Notes: generated by a model from the sequence alone, not told the origin. A stretch of 33,530 bases of DNA from Clostridiales bacterium (GCA_029226975.1 JAQXZB010000029.1:1-33530), one strand, 5' to 3'; counted from the first letter of the stretch, positions 23,801 through 31,372 are shown. Made by a program: numbers and translations.

Positions 23801-23985
23801 CGGCAAGCACGAAGATCATAAGAATGGAGGACAATGAAACCTCATTCTCCAAGTATGTGGACGGTACACAGACAGAGCTTACTGTAACAGACCTTAAGGC
23901 AGCGGTTGATTACGGTATTGACTGCTCAAAGATTCTTGTCTGCGCAAAGACAGGTACGGTTAAGCTTATTGTAATATACGATTGA
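20890..23985 (+). CDS. Large SLH-domain surface protein, possible S-layer protein
   Basis: A 1031-aa exported protein. The ATG at 20890 is chosen because a signal peptide starts there (LALVLTMLITAIFSNTVFAA, cleavage after about 26) and AAGGA precedes it. Three SLH modules occupy about 27-195 (AFPDVDATNKYY, FNPQNQITRAEF, FSDLSDHWAKCYI, VDGFDDGTFKPND). The remaining ~830 residues are rich in T, S, N, D, K and Y with predicted beta structure and no recognised enzyme motif. N-terminal SLH plus a long beta-rich body is the layout of S-layer proteins. Codon choice is strongly skewed to AAG, AAC, CTT and ACA, unlike the polysaccharide genes, suggesting heavy expression. A strong promoter and a strong terminator frame it as a single-gene unit. 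Confidence 0.85.
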   Translation: MKKHISLALVLTMLITAIFSNTVFAAFPDVDATNKYYKAILTLQNLKILDGDESGKFNPQNQITRAEFTKMLVCAMGYGDFTTEPTEFSDLSDHWAKCYIKTAYDLGIVDGFDDGTFKPNDPVTYEQSLKMMVCAIGYDVNAKDKGGWPNGYIQQASDLGMTKGISDQKNNEPALRQIIAQVVYNSLEVYKQELQNNGSVEVTTKTLLNDNLKIYKLKGTLVGVETNTTNDCTLALNQYQIDIKADNGEETVIDMYEYAKTMTVAEMAKQLGNYMTVYYKQASNVDDKELVIVDLETTTNTTYTISYDDIIEYDGSQFKYYLPKSSTKKYLKVDASTVTVRYNGQTLEAGKTYTIESKSGTSTKTVTKEEAVMEWFDPNSEYFIYGDVTMTDSGSKGEISLLSINDYEVMIALKTPVTTDYRLQNKLITGDYLDLNPNQVDKDVYIEKNGKAVQATSISANDIVSYTESLDGATLNLYINTDNKITGAVTSINTSDYKITIGGTEYNLGKTCLDDVYAKEGKNITTNSNITAYTDKLGTVVYATVNTTDEIPYAYISNVAIDMGTDEANIVVFLPKTSATSAKKYPLANKVTVSANLTGTYETKTYSSAEEVANVLKQTAAYSNDDANFADKIYGAGKAPSNTDYSQIARVKVNSAGEVSEIVTLDNAQNSKQNEDNQFIAKYYPLQKYYYTSNSFKENSSSSTLFSMNSNTLIIYVPQDRSLKDKYAKKAASSSTFTSGESYWVEAYDVNSSRYSNVIILYGTSGSVTTVSKTTEISVVGATPSQYYDSDTGDTVQKVSFYTASNAVKEWTTATATEFADVVPGDVMQFGYDADQKIQGRKKVIDYADIKTILDGKTTDAVYTTEEGEQTISELYNWTEEIDQTAENRYQKYMFDFRYPKDSVKPPTDNYYQTYTSTTYGEIPYTQACMYNVYKVLTDSNKLQVTKEGFDASTNQMRDSEKVDIEEYTISASTKIIRMEDNETSFSKYVDGTQTELTVTDLKAAVDYGIDCSKILVCAKTGTVKLIVIYD

Positions 23986-23992
23986 TATTAAG

Positions 23993-24025
23993 TTATCCTC
24001 CGCCGAAAGGCGGAGGATAATTTTT
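23993..24025 (+). terminator. Intrinsic terminator of the large SLH gene
   Basis: A perfect 12-bp stem (23993-24004 with 24009-24020) capped by a GAAA tetraloop and followed by five T residues, eight bases after the stop codon. Confidence 0.95.
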
Positions 24026-24036
24026 AGGGCGAAACA

Positions 24037-24075
24037 AAACACAGCATGACTTTTGCGGAATGTCATGCTGTGTTT
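24037..24075 (-). terminator. Terminator of the VTC-DUF4956 operon
   Basis: A perfect 14-bp stem (24037-24050 with 24062-24075) with an 11-nt loop. On the minus strand it is followed by TTGTTTC, and it lies about 100 nt after the DUF4956 stop codon. A weaker GTAGAA hairpin sits between them around 24093-24113. Confidence 0.7.
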
Positions 24076-24179
24076 ATATATATATAGGATAAAAGGGTAG
24101 AATTCGTTGTTTCTACACATCCTATTATAACATAATATTTACATGATTGCAAGCTTTTTTTAGAAAAATTACAAGTTTA

Positions 24180-24869
24180 TTACATTTTGCCGTAGGGCAT
24201 ATCCGCCGCAAGGGATAAAACAATGGTCAGATTGCCATTTCTGCACCGAAGCTCATCTATGAATTTTTTCTCATCGGCATTTTTGTTTAAGGAAATATCA
24301 TATGTAAGCTCATAAAGAGAGCCAAGCTCCGTTGTTTTGATTTTGGACAGAGTGTGGGTGTGGGTGAATTTCTCGAAAATCGGGTCAAATGCACCCTCAT
24401 AATCCAAATCCTCCGGTATTGTGATTTTTAAAACCCTTGCGGCACTGTACTTTTTGCCGAAATGGGTAAAATGCAAAATAAGCATGAAAGCGCATACAAC
24501 AACCACAAACAGCGCGCCGTAGGAAATCATTCCCACTCCGCCCGCAAGCCCCGCCGCGGTTGCAAAAAAGATATAGGCAATGTCCTTGGGGTCGCCGGGT
24601 GCGCTTCTGAAACGGACAATGGAAAGCGTTCCGGCAAGGGAAAATGCTCTTGCCACATTCGAGCCCACAAACATTATAATCACCGTTAAAATAACCGGCA
24701 GCATGGTAAGCGTTACCGTAAAGCCCTGCTGATATGCTTTGGTTGTTTTCATATATGTAAAGGCGATAATAAGACCGAGAATTATTGCGCCTATCATCGA
24801 TAAAACCGTTCCCGAAACGGTTATTGCCTCCGATGCGAATGTGAATTGATTAAAGATATTGTCTAACAT
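24180..24869 (-). CDS. DUF4956 membrane protein
   Basis: A 229-aa protein with an N-terminal half of about four membrane helices (about 19-40, 52-70, 97-134) and a soluble C-terminal ~90 residues. The conserved SIVRFRSAPGDPKDIAYIFFATAAGLA block (83-109) identifies DUF4956. Its biochemical role is unknown; genes of this family commonly sit beside VTC-domain polyphosphate polymerases, as here with a 13-nt gap. It may serve as a membrane channel or anchor for the polymerase, by analogy with membrane subunits of the eukaryotic VTC complex. The start at 24869 is chosen for its GAGGAAG ribosome binding site; an upstream in-frame ATG would extend into the neighbouring gene. Confidence 0.85.
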   Translation of the reverse strand: MLDNIFNQFTFASEAITVSGTVLSMIGAIILGLIIAFTYMKTTKAYQQGFTVTLTMLPVILTVIIMFVGSNVARAFSLAGTLSIVRFRSAPGDPKDIAYIFFATAAGLAGGVGMISYGALFVVVVCAFMLILHFTHFGKKYSAARVLKITIPEDLDYEGAFDPIFEKFTHTHTLSKIKTTELGSLYELTYDISLNKNADEKKFIDELRCRNGNLTIVLSLAADMPYGKM

Positions 24870-24882
24870 AATTAAAACTTCC

Positions 24883-25662
24883 TCATATGCGGCAGCCGGC
24901 AGGCTGCGGTATAAATATATATTTTTTCTCGTAATCGGGACGGGCAAGCTTTTTTATGTACTGCTTGTACTCCGTTCCGTATTTTGAAAAGCTGCTTCGG
25001 TAAATCCTTTGCTCATCTATCAGCTCCACAAGCCATAAGGGCATTGCGCGGGAGGTTTTTATCTCCATAACCCACAGCCCCGGCGCGATAAGCCCCTCGC
25101 CCTCGTCACCGTATTCAAAGGACAAATCGTGACGGCGGGCTCTTAGGTTGGTGTCAAAGGAAATGCGCAAATCATCATTGCCCCGCTCAAAATATGCCAG
25201 ACGGTCATAGGCTATGTACACCTTCGGAGCAAGGCACTCACTGCGCTCCCAAAGATATTCTATTTCCTTTAATACCTGCTTGTTTATATAAGACCGGCTC
25301 TCGTCCGGATATATGCCATTTTCGATAAAGGCATACGCTTCGCGGGGACAAAGCTGTGTGCGGCGCTTGTTGACAAGTCCCTTGTATTTTTTCTTTATCT
25401 CCAAAAAGAACATGGAATTTTCATTAACTGTTCCGTATGAGCGCAGGCGAAGCTTCTCCTTGTACACCGGCTTGTTCAGCGAACGGCGTATGAGCGCGTC
25501 GTCGGGGGTGTCGCAGTAAAGGTTTGCAATGGTGTACAGACTGTGATTTTTGCAGTATTTGTCCACTACCATGTGTAAATCAAGTGCATCTGTGATTTTC
25601 TCAAAGGTTTTTTGGTCTATTATGTACTTATATTCATAACGATTAAATACTTCAATCGGCAT
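24883..25662 (-). CDS. VTC-domain polyphosphate polymerase
   Basis: A 259-aa protein of the VTC catalytic-domain family, a triphosphate-tunnel fold that builds polyphosphate from ATP. It shows RYEYKYIID near the start, VYKEKLRLRSYG and FFLEIKKKYKGLVNKRR (basic and acidic tunnel residues), KVYIAYDRLAYF, ISFDTNLRAR, and a late VMEIKTSRAMP. GGGAG precedes the ATG at 25662; a start at 25704 would fall within the regulatory region. Transcribed with the DUF4956 gene. Divergent to a PhoPR-like two-component system, which suggests synthesis is tied to phosphate or envelope conditions. Confidence 0.85.
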   Translation of the reverse strand: MPIEVFNRYEYKYIIDQKTFEKITDALDLHMVVDKYCKNHSLYTIANLYCDTPDDALIRRSLNKPVYKEKLRLRSYGTVNENSMFFLEIKKKYKGLVNKRRTQLCPREAYAFIENGIYPDESRSYINKQVLKEIEYLWERSECLAPKVYIAYDRLAYFERGNDDLRISFDTNLRARRHDLSFEYGDEGEGLIAPGLWVMEIKTSRAMPLWLVELIDEQRIYRSSFSKYGTEYKQYIKKLARPDYEKKYIFIPQPAGCRI

Positions 25663-25690
25663 ATAATCATCTCCCTTCCGTTTTACAATC

Positions 25691-25724
25691 ATTTTACAAT
25701 ACATAGCTTAAAAGAGCCTTAAAA
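25691..25724 (-). promoter_or_regulatory. Direct-repeat operator and -10 of the polyphosphate operon
   Basis: Reading the minus strand, TTTTAAG, 4 nt, TTTTAAG (25718-25724 and 25707-25713) form a tandem heptamer with 11-nt periodicity, followed after 10 nt by TAAAAT (25691-25696). The repeat takes the place of a -35. This is the layout used by OmpR/PhoB-family activators, which bind head-to-tail on repeats one helical turn apart. Confidence 0.55.
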
Positions 25725-25748
25725 AAAATAAGGAATTTTTTGAACAAA

Positions 25749-25781
25749 TTTTAAGCCATTTTTAAACTTTTGTGATATAAT
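25749..25781 (+). promoter_or_regulatory. Direct-repeat operator and -10 of the two-component system
   Basis: TTTTAAG, 4 nt, TTTTAAA (25749-25755 and 25760-25766) followed after 9 nt by a perfect TATAAT (25776-25781). There is no -35 at the proper distance. It mirrors the box at 25707-25724, so the response regulator may activate its own genes and the polyphosphate genes from one intergenic region. Confidence 0.55.
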
Positions 25782-25813
25782 GTATATATAAAGTAAAAAA
25801 GGAGAGTTTTGGT

Positions 25814-26497
25814 ATGCGTATATTGGTTGTTGAGGACGAAAAGCATCTTGCGGAGGCCTTGGGTCATCTTCTTAAAAAGAATAATTATACCGTAGATATT
25901 TCCAATGACGGGGAAAGCGGGCTTGACAATGCCTTAAGCGGTATATACGATGTTATAGTTTTAGACGTCATGCTGCCCAAGTTAGACGGGATTTCCATAT
26001 TAAAGGAAATACGCGGGGAAGGGCTGGACGTGCCGGTTATAATGCTGACTGCCAAGGGCGAAATTTCGGATAAGGTTCTGGGTCTTGACAGCGGTGCGGA
26101 CGATTATTTGGCAAAGCCCTTTAATACAGAGGAGCTTTTGGCAAGAATACGCGCGTTGGGCAGACGCCGCGGCGAAATAATTACGGAAAGCGCACTTTCC
26201 TTTGGCAATACCTCGCTTGATACGGGCAGCCTTGTGCTGAAAAACGGAACGGAGGAGGTTGCGCTGACCCTTAAGGAATGTGAGCTTATGGAATTTCTCA
26301 TGCTAAGAAAAAACCTTGTTGCGTCAAAGGAGCAGATTATAGAGAAGCTGTGGGGCTTTGAAAGCGAAGCGGAGGCAAATCATGTTGAGGTCTATGTTTC
26401 CTTTCTGAGAAAAAAGCTTAAATTCGTACATTCCAATATATCCATTAACGCAATTCGCGGAGTGGGTTATAAGCTGGAGGTGTGCGCGGATGTTTAA
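25814..26497 (+). CDS. OmpR/PhoP-family response regulator
   Basis: A 227-aa protein with an N-terminal receiver domain (VVEDEKHLAEAL; phospho-acceptor D51 in VLDVMLPKLDG; T79; K101 in LAKPF) and a C-terminal winged-helix DNA-binding domain (LTLKECELMEFL, VEVYVSFLRKKL, IRGVGYKLE). The ATG has GGAGAG upstream. It overlaps the kinase gene by 8 nt. It very likely receives phosphate from that kinase and binds the direct-repeat boxes in the adjacent intergenic region. Confidence 0.95.
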   Translation: MRILVVEDEKHLAEALGHLLKKNNYTVDISNDGESGLDNALSGIYDVIVLDVMLPKLDGISILKEIRGEGLDVPVIMLTAKGEISDKVLGLDSGADDYLAKPFNTEELLARIRALGRRRGEIITESALSFGNTSLDTGSLVLKNGTEEVALTLKECELMEFLMLRKNLVASKEQIIEKLWGFESEAEANHVEVYVSFLRKKLKFVHSNISINAIRGVGYKLEVCADV

Positions 26498-27746
26498 AAA
26501 GCTCAGAAACCGTATGCTTTTGGTAAATATGCTTATAATCGGCGCGCTTATACTGGGCAGCTTCAGCGCGATATACACGGTTATTTCCCAAAATACCTTC
26601 CATAATATCGAACAGCGCCTTGACCGGGCGGCAGGCTTTGCCCGTATGCAGCAAAGCCCCCGGCAGGGCGAACCGCAGCGCCGGGGAACGCAAAAGCCCT
26701 CACCCGAGGAGGGGCAAAAATTCAGCTTTGAGCCGACAATTGCACTTACAATTGATGAAACGGGCGAAATAATCGCAAAAAGCTCCGACTGGAATATGGA
26801 GGAAGCTGACGAGGAGCAGCTTGCCGCGGCGGCAAAGCAGATAATGAAAAGCGAGAAAAAGCATGGGAGCATAACTATGATGTCGGCGCGCTGGGATTAT
26901 AAGCTGTTTAAAGAGGGCGGTGTGTACATTGCCGCAATGGGACAGTTTGCCACAGAGCATAGAATGTTATATACGCTTCTTATAGCCTTTTGTTTGGGCG
27001 GTGCGGCGGTAATGGCGGCGGCGTTTTTTATATCGCTCAATATCTCAAACCGCAGTATACGTCCGATTGAGGAAAGCTATAACCGTCAGAAGCAGTTCAT
27101 TGCCGATGCGTCCCATGAGCTAAAAACTCCGCTCACTACAATAAATACCAATGTGGACGTGCTGCTGTCCCATAAGGACAGCACAATAGGCGAGGAGCAA
27201 AAGTGGCTCTATTATATAAAGGGCGAGGCTCAGCGTATGTCCCGGCTTACGGATGACCTTTTGTATCTGGCAAAGCTTAATCACGATGAGAATGAAATAT
27301 TTTCGCGGGTATCCTTTTCCGATAATGCCGAAAGCGTCATTCTCGCAATGGAAGCGGTCGCCTTTGAAAAGAATATATTGATTGAGGACAATATTGCGCC
27401 TGAGGTATATGTAAACGCGTCCGACACGATGCTTAAGCAGCTTATGATGATACTTCTCGACAATGCCATAAAATACACTCCGCCCGCCGGGAAAATCAGC
27501 GTTGTACTGACCTCGGAGGGAGTGCTTAGGGTCAGAAATACCGGTGAGGGAATAAGCGAGGAGGATCAAAAGCGGATATTCGAGCGTTTTTACCGTTCCG
27601 ACAAGTCCCGCGCCAGGGAAAGCGGCGGCTACGGACTGGGGCTTGCCATAGCAAATGCGATATGCACCCGCTTCGGCGGCAGTATCTGGGTTTCCTCGGT
27701 TTTGGGCGAGTTTACGGAATTTACGGTAAAGCTTGATGTATTGTAA
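26490..27746 (+). CDS. Sensor histidine kinase
   Basis: A 418-aa membrane kinase with two helices (about 8-30 and 159-183) enclosing a ~128-residue extracytoplasmic sensor. HisKA follows with DASHELKTPLTTI (phospho-acceptor H209). The HATPase module has MILLDNAIKYTPP (N box), VRNTGEGISEED (G1), FERFYR (F box) and GGYGLGLAI (G2). The sensor begins with a Q/P/R-rich segment (about 53-77) likely to be disordered, then a PAS-like or Cache-like region starting IALTIDETGEIIA. It is translationally coupled to the response regulator. Confidence 0.93.
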   Translation: MFKKLRNRMLLVNMLIIGALILGSFSAIYTVISQNTFHNIEQRLDRAAGFARMQQSPRQGEPQRRGTQKPSPEEGQKFSFEPTIALTIDETGEIIAKSSDWNMEEADEEQLAAAAKQIMKSEKKHGSITMMSARWDYKLFKEGGVYIAAMGQFATEHRMLYTLLIAFCLGGAAVMAAAFFISLNISNRSIRPIEESYNRQKQFIADASHELKTPLTTINTNVDVLLSHKDSTIGEEQKWLYYIKGEAQRMSRLTDDLLYLAKLNHDENEIFSRVSFSDNAESVILAMEAVAFEKNILIEDNIAPEVYVNASDTMLKQLMMILLDNAIKYTPPAGKISVVLTSEGVLRVRNTGEGISEEDQKRIFERFYRSDKSRARESGGYGLGLAIANAICTRFGGSIWVSSVLGEFTEFTVKLDVL

Positions 27747-27754
27747 AGTAACTA

Positions 27755-27783
27755 TTGCTTTTTTGCGGTTTTTCTGATATAAT
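27755..27783 (+). promoter_or_regulatory. Sigma-A promoter after the kinase gene
   Basis: TTGCTT (27755-27760), a 17-nt spacer, and TATAAT (27778-27783), 27 nt before the next start codon. It indicates that the downstream membrane protein and S26-like peptidase form their own transcript. Confidence 0.65.
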
Positions 27784-27809
27784 AAAGAAAAAAACATAGG
27801 AGTGAAAAT

Positions 27810-28547
27810 ATGCTGTATTTAAGAAGATTTTTTGACCTGCTGCTTATAAGCGTTATTCCGTCGCTTCTTTCCATGTTCTTCATGTGGCAATTAGGGTCGT
27901 ATTATATGTGGATTTCCACAGCGGCAGTATCGGCATTTTTGTTCTATGCCTGCGATATACTGCTTTTAAGACGGTTTATTTACGATATTAAAAGCCCTGC
28001 AAGGTATTTTACGGTGCAGCTTGTGGCATGGGCGCTTAACTCCGCCCTTGCGTTTTTCCTGTTGTATATGCGCTTTGCAAACGTGCTGTCGGGTATGTTT
28101 TTCTACTCAAGAGTGTTTGAGGTGCTTTCCACAAACGAAGCAACCAAGCTTGCGGCACTGCCGACCAGGTATTCAATGATGATAAGCTTCGGAATAAACC
28201 TTGTTTTGATTTTTGTGATGTATCCGGTATTTTCATCAACAAAAAAGAAGCTTATGCAGGAAGAGGAGCTTGACAGCGTACACATTACAAATCGCGAGGT
28301 TATGGAAGCAAAGCGTGCCGCCGATGAGGATGAACAGCAGGAATTTCATCTTAGAAACGCTGTTGTGGAGCGTACCGCAACGGGCTTCTGGGGGCTTGTG
28401 CTGAATATGTGGTCATACGGATTTTACCAAGCCATAATAACCTGCGCAGATGAGGGACGCGACCCGCGGCCCATGATAAAAAATTACTTAAAGCGCAGAT
28501 TTACCGGAAGCAGTATATCAACAACAAAAATAAGAAGAAAGCGCTGA
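27810..28547 (+). CDS. Uncharacterised four-helix membrane protein
   Basis: A 245-aa protein I do not recognise. The N-terminal ~145 residues have four hydrophobic helices (about 8-27, 31-51, 66-87, 122-142). The third and fourth are linked by a segment containing EVLSTNEATKLAALPTRYSM. The C-terminal ~100 residues are soluble and charged (NREVMEAKRAADEDEQQEF), then have an aromatic patch (GFWGLVLNMWSYGFYQ) and a basic tail (KIRRKR). The ATG follows AGGAG. It is followed after 4 nt by the S26-like peptidase, so the two are probably cotranslated. GtrA-like topology was considered, but family motifs are not clear enough to assert it. Confidence 0.7.
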   Translation: MLYLRRFFDLLLISVIPSLLSMFFMWQLGSYYMWISTAAVSAFLFYACDILLLRRFIYDIKSPARYFTVQLVAWALNSALAFFLLYMRFANVLSGMFFYSRVFEVLSTNEATKLAALPTRYSMMISFGINLVLIFVMYPVFSSTKKKLMQEEELDSVHITNREVMEAKRAADEDEQQEFHLRNAVVERTATGFWGLVLNMWSYGFYQAIITCADEGRDPRPMIKNYLKRRFTGSSISTTKIRRKR

Positions 28548-28551
28548 AAAT

Positions 28552-29004
28552 ATGATAAATGAAACGCTCATAGAGCAGTATATAAACGAAAACGGCGAAT
28601 TTATCGCCACGCCCCGCGGTACAAGTATGTGGCCCATGCTGCGCCACTGCCGCGATACGGTTTATCTTAAAAAGTTTGACGGGGATTTAAAAAAATACGA
28701 TATTCCGCTCTATAAAAGAGATGACGGCACATTGGTTCTGCACCGCTGCATAGGCAAAAACGCCGACAGCACATACTCCATGTGCGGTGACCATCAGTGT
28801 CAGCGCGAAACGGTTAGGGAAGAACAGATAATTGCCGTAACGGAGGGCTTTTATCGTGACGAAAGGTATGTCCCCTGCACAAATCCCGTATATAAGCTGT
28901 ATTCGAGATTTTGGTGCATGAGCCTTAGGCTTCGGGGGTATATGCTTAGGGTACTGCATAAAATTTTTGACCTGCAAAAGGTTATAAATTATCCGAACAA
29001 ATAA
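28552..29004 (+). CDS. S24/S26-family signal-peptidase-like protein
   Basis: A 150-aa protein with PRGTSMWPML (catalytic-type Ser25 in the SMxP box) and LVLHRCIG (His64), then CGDHQ, the order seen in compact S24/S26 peptidases. A histidine at the second site resembles the Ser/His form of signal peptidases rather than the bacterial Ser/Lys form. There is no N-terminal membrane anchor; instead the C-terminal ~35 residues form an amphipathic, partly basic helix. It may mature a specific secreted peptide or regulator; no candidate substrate is visible nearby. Confidence 0.72.
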   Translation: MINETLIEQYINENGEFIATPRGTSMWPMLRHCRDTVYLKKFDGDLKKYDIPLYKRDDGTLVLHRCIGKNADSTYSMCGDHQCQRETVREEQIIAVTEGFYRDERYVPCTNPVYKLYSRFWCMSLRLRGYMLRVLHKIFDLQKVINYPNK

Positions 29005-29006
29005 TT

Positions 29007-29027
29007 TAACCGCTCAAAGAGCGGTTA
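29007..29027 (+). terminator. Short hairpin after the S26-like gene
   Basis: A perfect 9-bp stem (29007-29015 with 29019-29027) with a 3-nt loop directly after the stop codon. Only a weak T-rich tract follows (TTGTGC), so it may act as a partial terminator before tyrA. Confidence 0.45.
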
Positions 29028-29054
29028 TTGTGCTGTATAACATGGAGGGATTAT

Positions 29055-29894
29055 ATGAAAATAGCAATAATCGGTTTGGGACTTATCGGCGGCTCCATAG
29101 CCCGCCGTTTGCGCGGCTTTCATGACTGTACCATAGCCGCCTACAACCGTACCTACGAAACACTTGTGCTTGCAAAGCATGACGGTGCCATTGACGAGGG
29201 CTATACCGACCCGGCACAGGCAATTGACGGTGCGGATTTGATAATACTGTGCCTGTATCCTCAGCTTAATGTGGATATAATACGGGATAATCTTTCACAT
29301 TTAAAGGACAAAGCGGTCATAACGGACGTTTCGGGAGTTAAGCAGTTTATGGTGGAGGAGCTTGAAAAAATACTGCCGGAGGGCGTGGATTTTGTGGGCG
29401 CGCACCCCATGGCGGGCAGAGAGGTTTCGGGCTACCAAAGCTCTACAGACGAGCTTTTTGACGGTGCATCCTTCCTTATGACGCCCACAAAGCGCACCAA
29501 GCCCGAAAGCACTGCGCTTATAAGGGAAATGGCAAAATACATAGGCTGCAAGCATATCGTTACCACAACGCCCAAGGAGCATGACGCGGTGATTGCCTAC
29601 ACAAGCCAGCTTATGCACGTTGTGGCGGTTGCATTGTGCGACAACCCGATGATTGAACGGTCAACCTATTTCAGTGCCGGCTCATTAAGGGACTGCACCC
29701 GCGTAGCGGTAATAAATGCAGGTATGTGGAGCGAGCTTTTTGTGGAGAATAAGGAGGAGCTTTCAAAGCGTATCGATGAAATGCAGCAAAGCCTTGAAAA
29801 AATAAAAACTGCCGTTAAAAACAGCGACAGGGAAACCCTTGAGGAGATAATGCAGCACGCGACAAAGCAAAAGCTTAAATGGTTGATGGAATAA
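29055..29894 (+). CDS. tyrA: Prephenate dehydrogenase
   Basis: A 279-aa NAD-dependent enzyme converting prephenate to 4-hydroxyphenylpyruvate in tyrosine synthesis. The Rossmann motif [10 protein letters not shown] is at the very N-terminus. [21 protein letters not shown] and [11 protein letters not shown] follow, all typical of TyrA; the length matches single-domain forms without an ACT domain. The start at 29055 is chosen for GGAGGG upstream. It is 13 nt before queF, so it probably shares the queuosine-precursor transcript. Confidence 0.93.
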   Translation: MKIAIIGLGLIGGSIARRLRGFHDCTIAAYNRTYETLVLAKHDGAIDEGYTDPAQAIDGADLIILCLYPQLNVDIIRDNLSHLKDKAVITDVSGVKQFMVEELEKILPEGVDFVGAHPMAGREVSGYQSSTDELFDGASFLMTPTKRTKPESTALIREMAKYIGCKHIVTTTPKEHDAVIAYTSQLMHVVAVALCDNPMIERSTYFSAGSLRDCTRVAVINAGMWSELFVENKEELSKRIDEMQQSLEKIKTAVKNSDRETLEEIMQHATKQKLKWLME

Positions 29895-29907
29895 CGGAGG
29901 AAATATT

Positions 29908-30387
29908 ATGCCGAGAAATGAAGAAGAAAAGCAGGGTCTTACGCTTTTGGGGAACAAAAAGACGGTATATTCCGATAATTACGCGCCGGAGGTTTTGGAG
30001 GTGTTTGTGAACAAGCACCCCGAAAACGATTACATGGTGACCTTTAACTGTCCGGAATTTACCTCCCTTTGCCCAATAACCGGGCAGCCGGACTTTGCAA
30101 AAATTATTATAAATTATGTTCCCGATGTGAAAATGGTCGAGTCAAAATCTCTGAAGCTGTATCTGTTCAGCTTCCGTAACCGCGGCGATTTCCACGAGGA
30201 CTGCATAAACATTATAATGAAGGACTTAAAAAATATTATGGACCCGAAATATATCGAGGTCAAGGGAATATTCACGCCCAGGGGCGGAATTTCCATTTAC
30301 CCCTTTGCCAATTACGGCAGACCGGGTACAAAATACGAAAAAATTGCCGAAAAAAGATTATTTGACAGCTTGGGGGCGATGGAATGA
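29908..30387 (+). CDS. queF: NADPH-dependent 7-cyano-7-deazaguanine (preQ0) reductase
   Basis: A 159-aa QueF of the short (Bacillus-type) class. It carries [16 protein letters not shown] with catalytic Cys55 and Asp62 (same numbers as the Bacillus subtilis enzyme), the substrate-binding [14 protein letters not shown], and GDFHED with the active-site histidine and glutamate. It reduces preQ0 to preQ1. An AACGGAGG ribosome binding site precedes the ATG. Its stop overlaps the queC start as ATGA. Confidence 0.96.
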   Translation: MPRNEEEKQGLTLLGNKKTVYSDNYAPEVLEVFVNKHPENDYMVTFNCPEFTSLCPITGQPDFAKIIINYVPDVKMVESKSLKLYLFSFRNRGDFHEDCINIIMKDLKNIMDPKYIEVKGIFTPRGGISIYPFANYGRPGTKYEKIAEKRLFDSLGAME

Positions 30388-31043
30388 GAAAAGCATTGGT
30401 TGTATTGTCCGGGGGACAGGATTCGACTACCTGTCTGTTTTGGGCAATAGATAAATTCGGAAAGGAAAACGTGTCGGCAGTGGGCTTTGACTACGGTCAA
30501 AGACATAAAAAGGAGTTAGAGTGCGCAAGGGAAATATGCAATGAGGCGGGAGTTTGTTATGAGGTTATCCCGACCCCGATTATAAATCAGTTAAGCGCAA
30601 ATTCCCTGACCCGCGCGGATATTCCCGTTGAGGAAACAAAGCCCGAGGGCGCAGTACCCAACACCTTTGTTGAGGGAAGAAACCTGCTGTTTCTTTCCTA
30701 TGCGGCAATTTTTGCCAAAACTCACGGCATAACCGATTTGGTTACGGGCGTGTGCGAAACGGATTTTTCCGGTTATCCCGACTGCCGCGATATTTTTATA
30801 AAATCATTGAATGTAACCTTAAATTTGGCTATGGATTACAATTTTGTTATTCACACGCCGCTTATGTGGATTGATAAGGCACAGACCTGGGAACTGGCGG
30901 ATAAGCTGGGTGTTATGGATATAATCTATAACAAAACCCTAACCTGCTATAACGGCGTTTTGGGCGAGGGCTGCGGCCACTGCCCGGCGTGTACGCTGAG
31001 AAGACGAGGCTATGAGGAGTATATAAAAAAATGTACGAAGTAA
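30384..31043 (+). CDS. queC: 7-cyano-7-deazaguanine synthase
   Basis: A 219-aa ATP-dependent ligase that turns 7-carboxy-7-deazaguanine and ammonia into preQ0. It has the PP-loop [10 protein letters not shown] at the N-terminus, [13 protein letters not shown], and a C-terminal zinc site [15 protein letters not shown]. The standard length is met. Overlaps queF by 4 nt and queD by 13 nt, so the three are translationally coupled. Confidence 0.97.
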   Translation: MRKALVVLSGGQDSTTCLFWAIDKFGKENVSAVGFDYGQRHKKELECAREICNEAGVCYEVIPTPIINQLSANSLTRADIPVEETKPEGAVPNTFVEGRNLLFLSYAAIFAKTHGITDLVTGVCETDFSGYPDCRDIFIKSLNVTLNLAMDYNFVIHTPLMWIDKAQTWELADKLGVMDIIYNKTLTCYNGVLGEGCGHCPACTLRRRGYEEYIKKCTK

Positions 31044-31369
31044 AAAAACGGCTTGAAATAAGCGCGGCGCACCGTCTTAGATTGGATTATGACTCAAAAT
31101 GCACCAATTTTCATGGTCATAACTGGATTGTAGACGTATATTTAAGAAGCCGAAAGCTTGATAAAAACGGCATGATTATGGATTTTACCCATATAAAGCA
31201 GAAAATTCTCGATAAATTCGACCATAAGGTGATAAACGATGTGGTGGATTTTAACCCCACAGCGGAGAATTTGGCAAAATTCATATGCGATGAGCTTGCG
31301 CCCTGCTGCTACAGAGTTGATGTTCAGGAGAGCGAGGATAACATCGCGTCGTATATAAAAGAGGATTAA
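31031..31369 (+). CDS. queD: 6-carboxy-5,6,7,8-tetrahydropterin synthase
   Basis: A 112-aa QueD. The zinc ligands are in SAAHRL and FHGHNW, and [20 protein letters not shown] contains the catalytic histidine/aspartate region. TAENLAKFI and ES EDN-type C-terminal glutamate (QESEDN) complete the family pattern. It uses dihydroneopterin triphosphate, the product of the FolE encoded two genes downstream. A short form of the family. Confidence 0.95.
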   Translation: MYEVKKRLEISAAHRLRLDYDSKCTNFHGHNWIVDVYLRSRKLDKNGMIMDFTHIKQKILDKFDHKVINDVVDFNPTAENLAKFICDELAPCCYRVDVQESEDNIASYIKED

Positions 31370-31372
31370 AAA

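Noticed and set aside
22478-23806. Two antisense ORFs of about 120 codons within the large SLH gene
   Set aside because: Antisense openness produced by the skewed codon use of the SLH gene; P/R/S-rich translations with no start signals.
29005-29054. preQ1 riboswitch before tyrA/queF
   Set aside because: Only a simple 9-bp hairpin is present; the conserved preQ1 aptamer sequence elements are absent.
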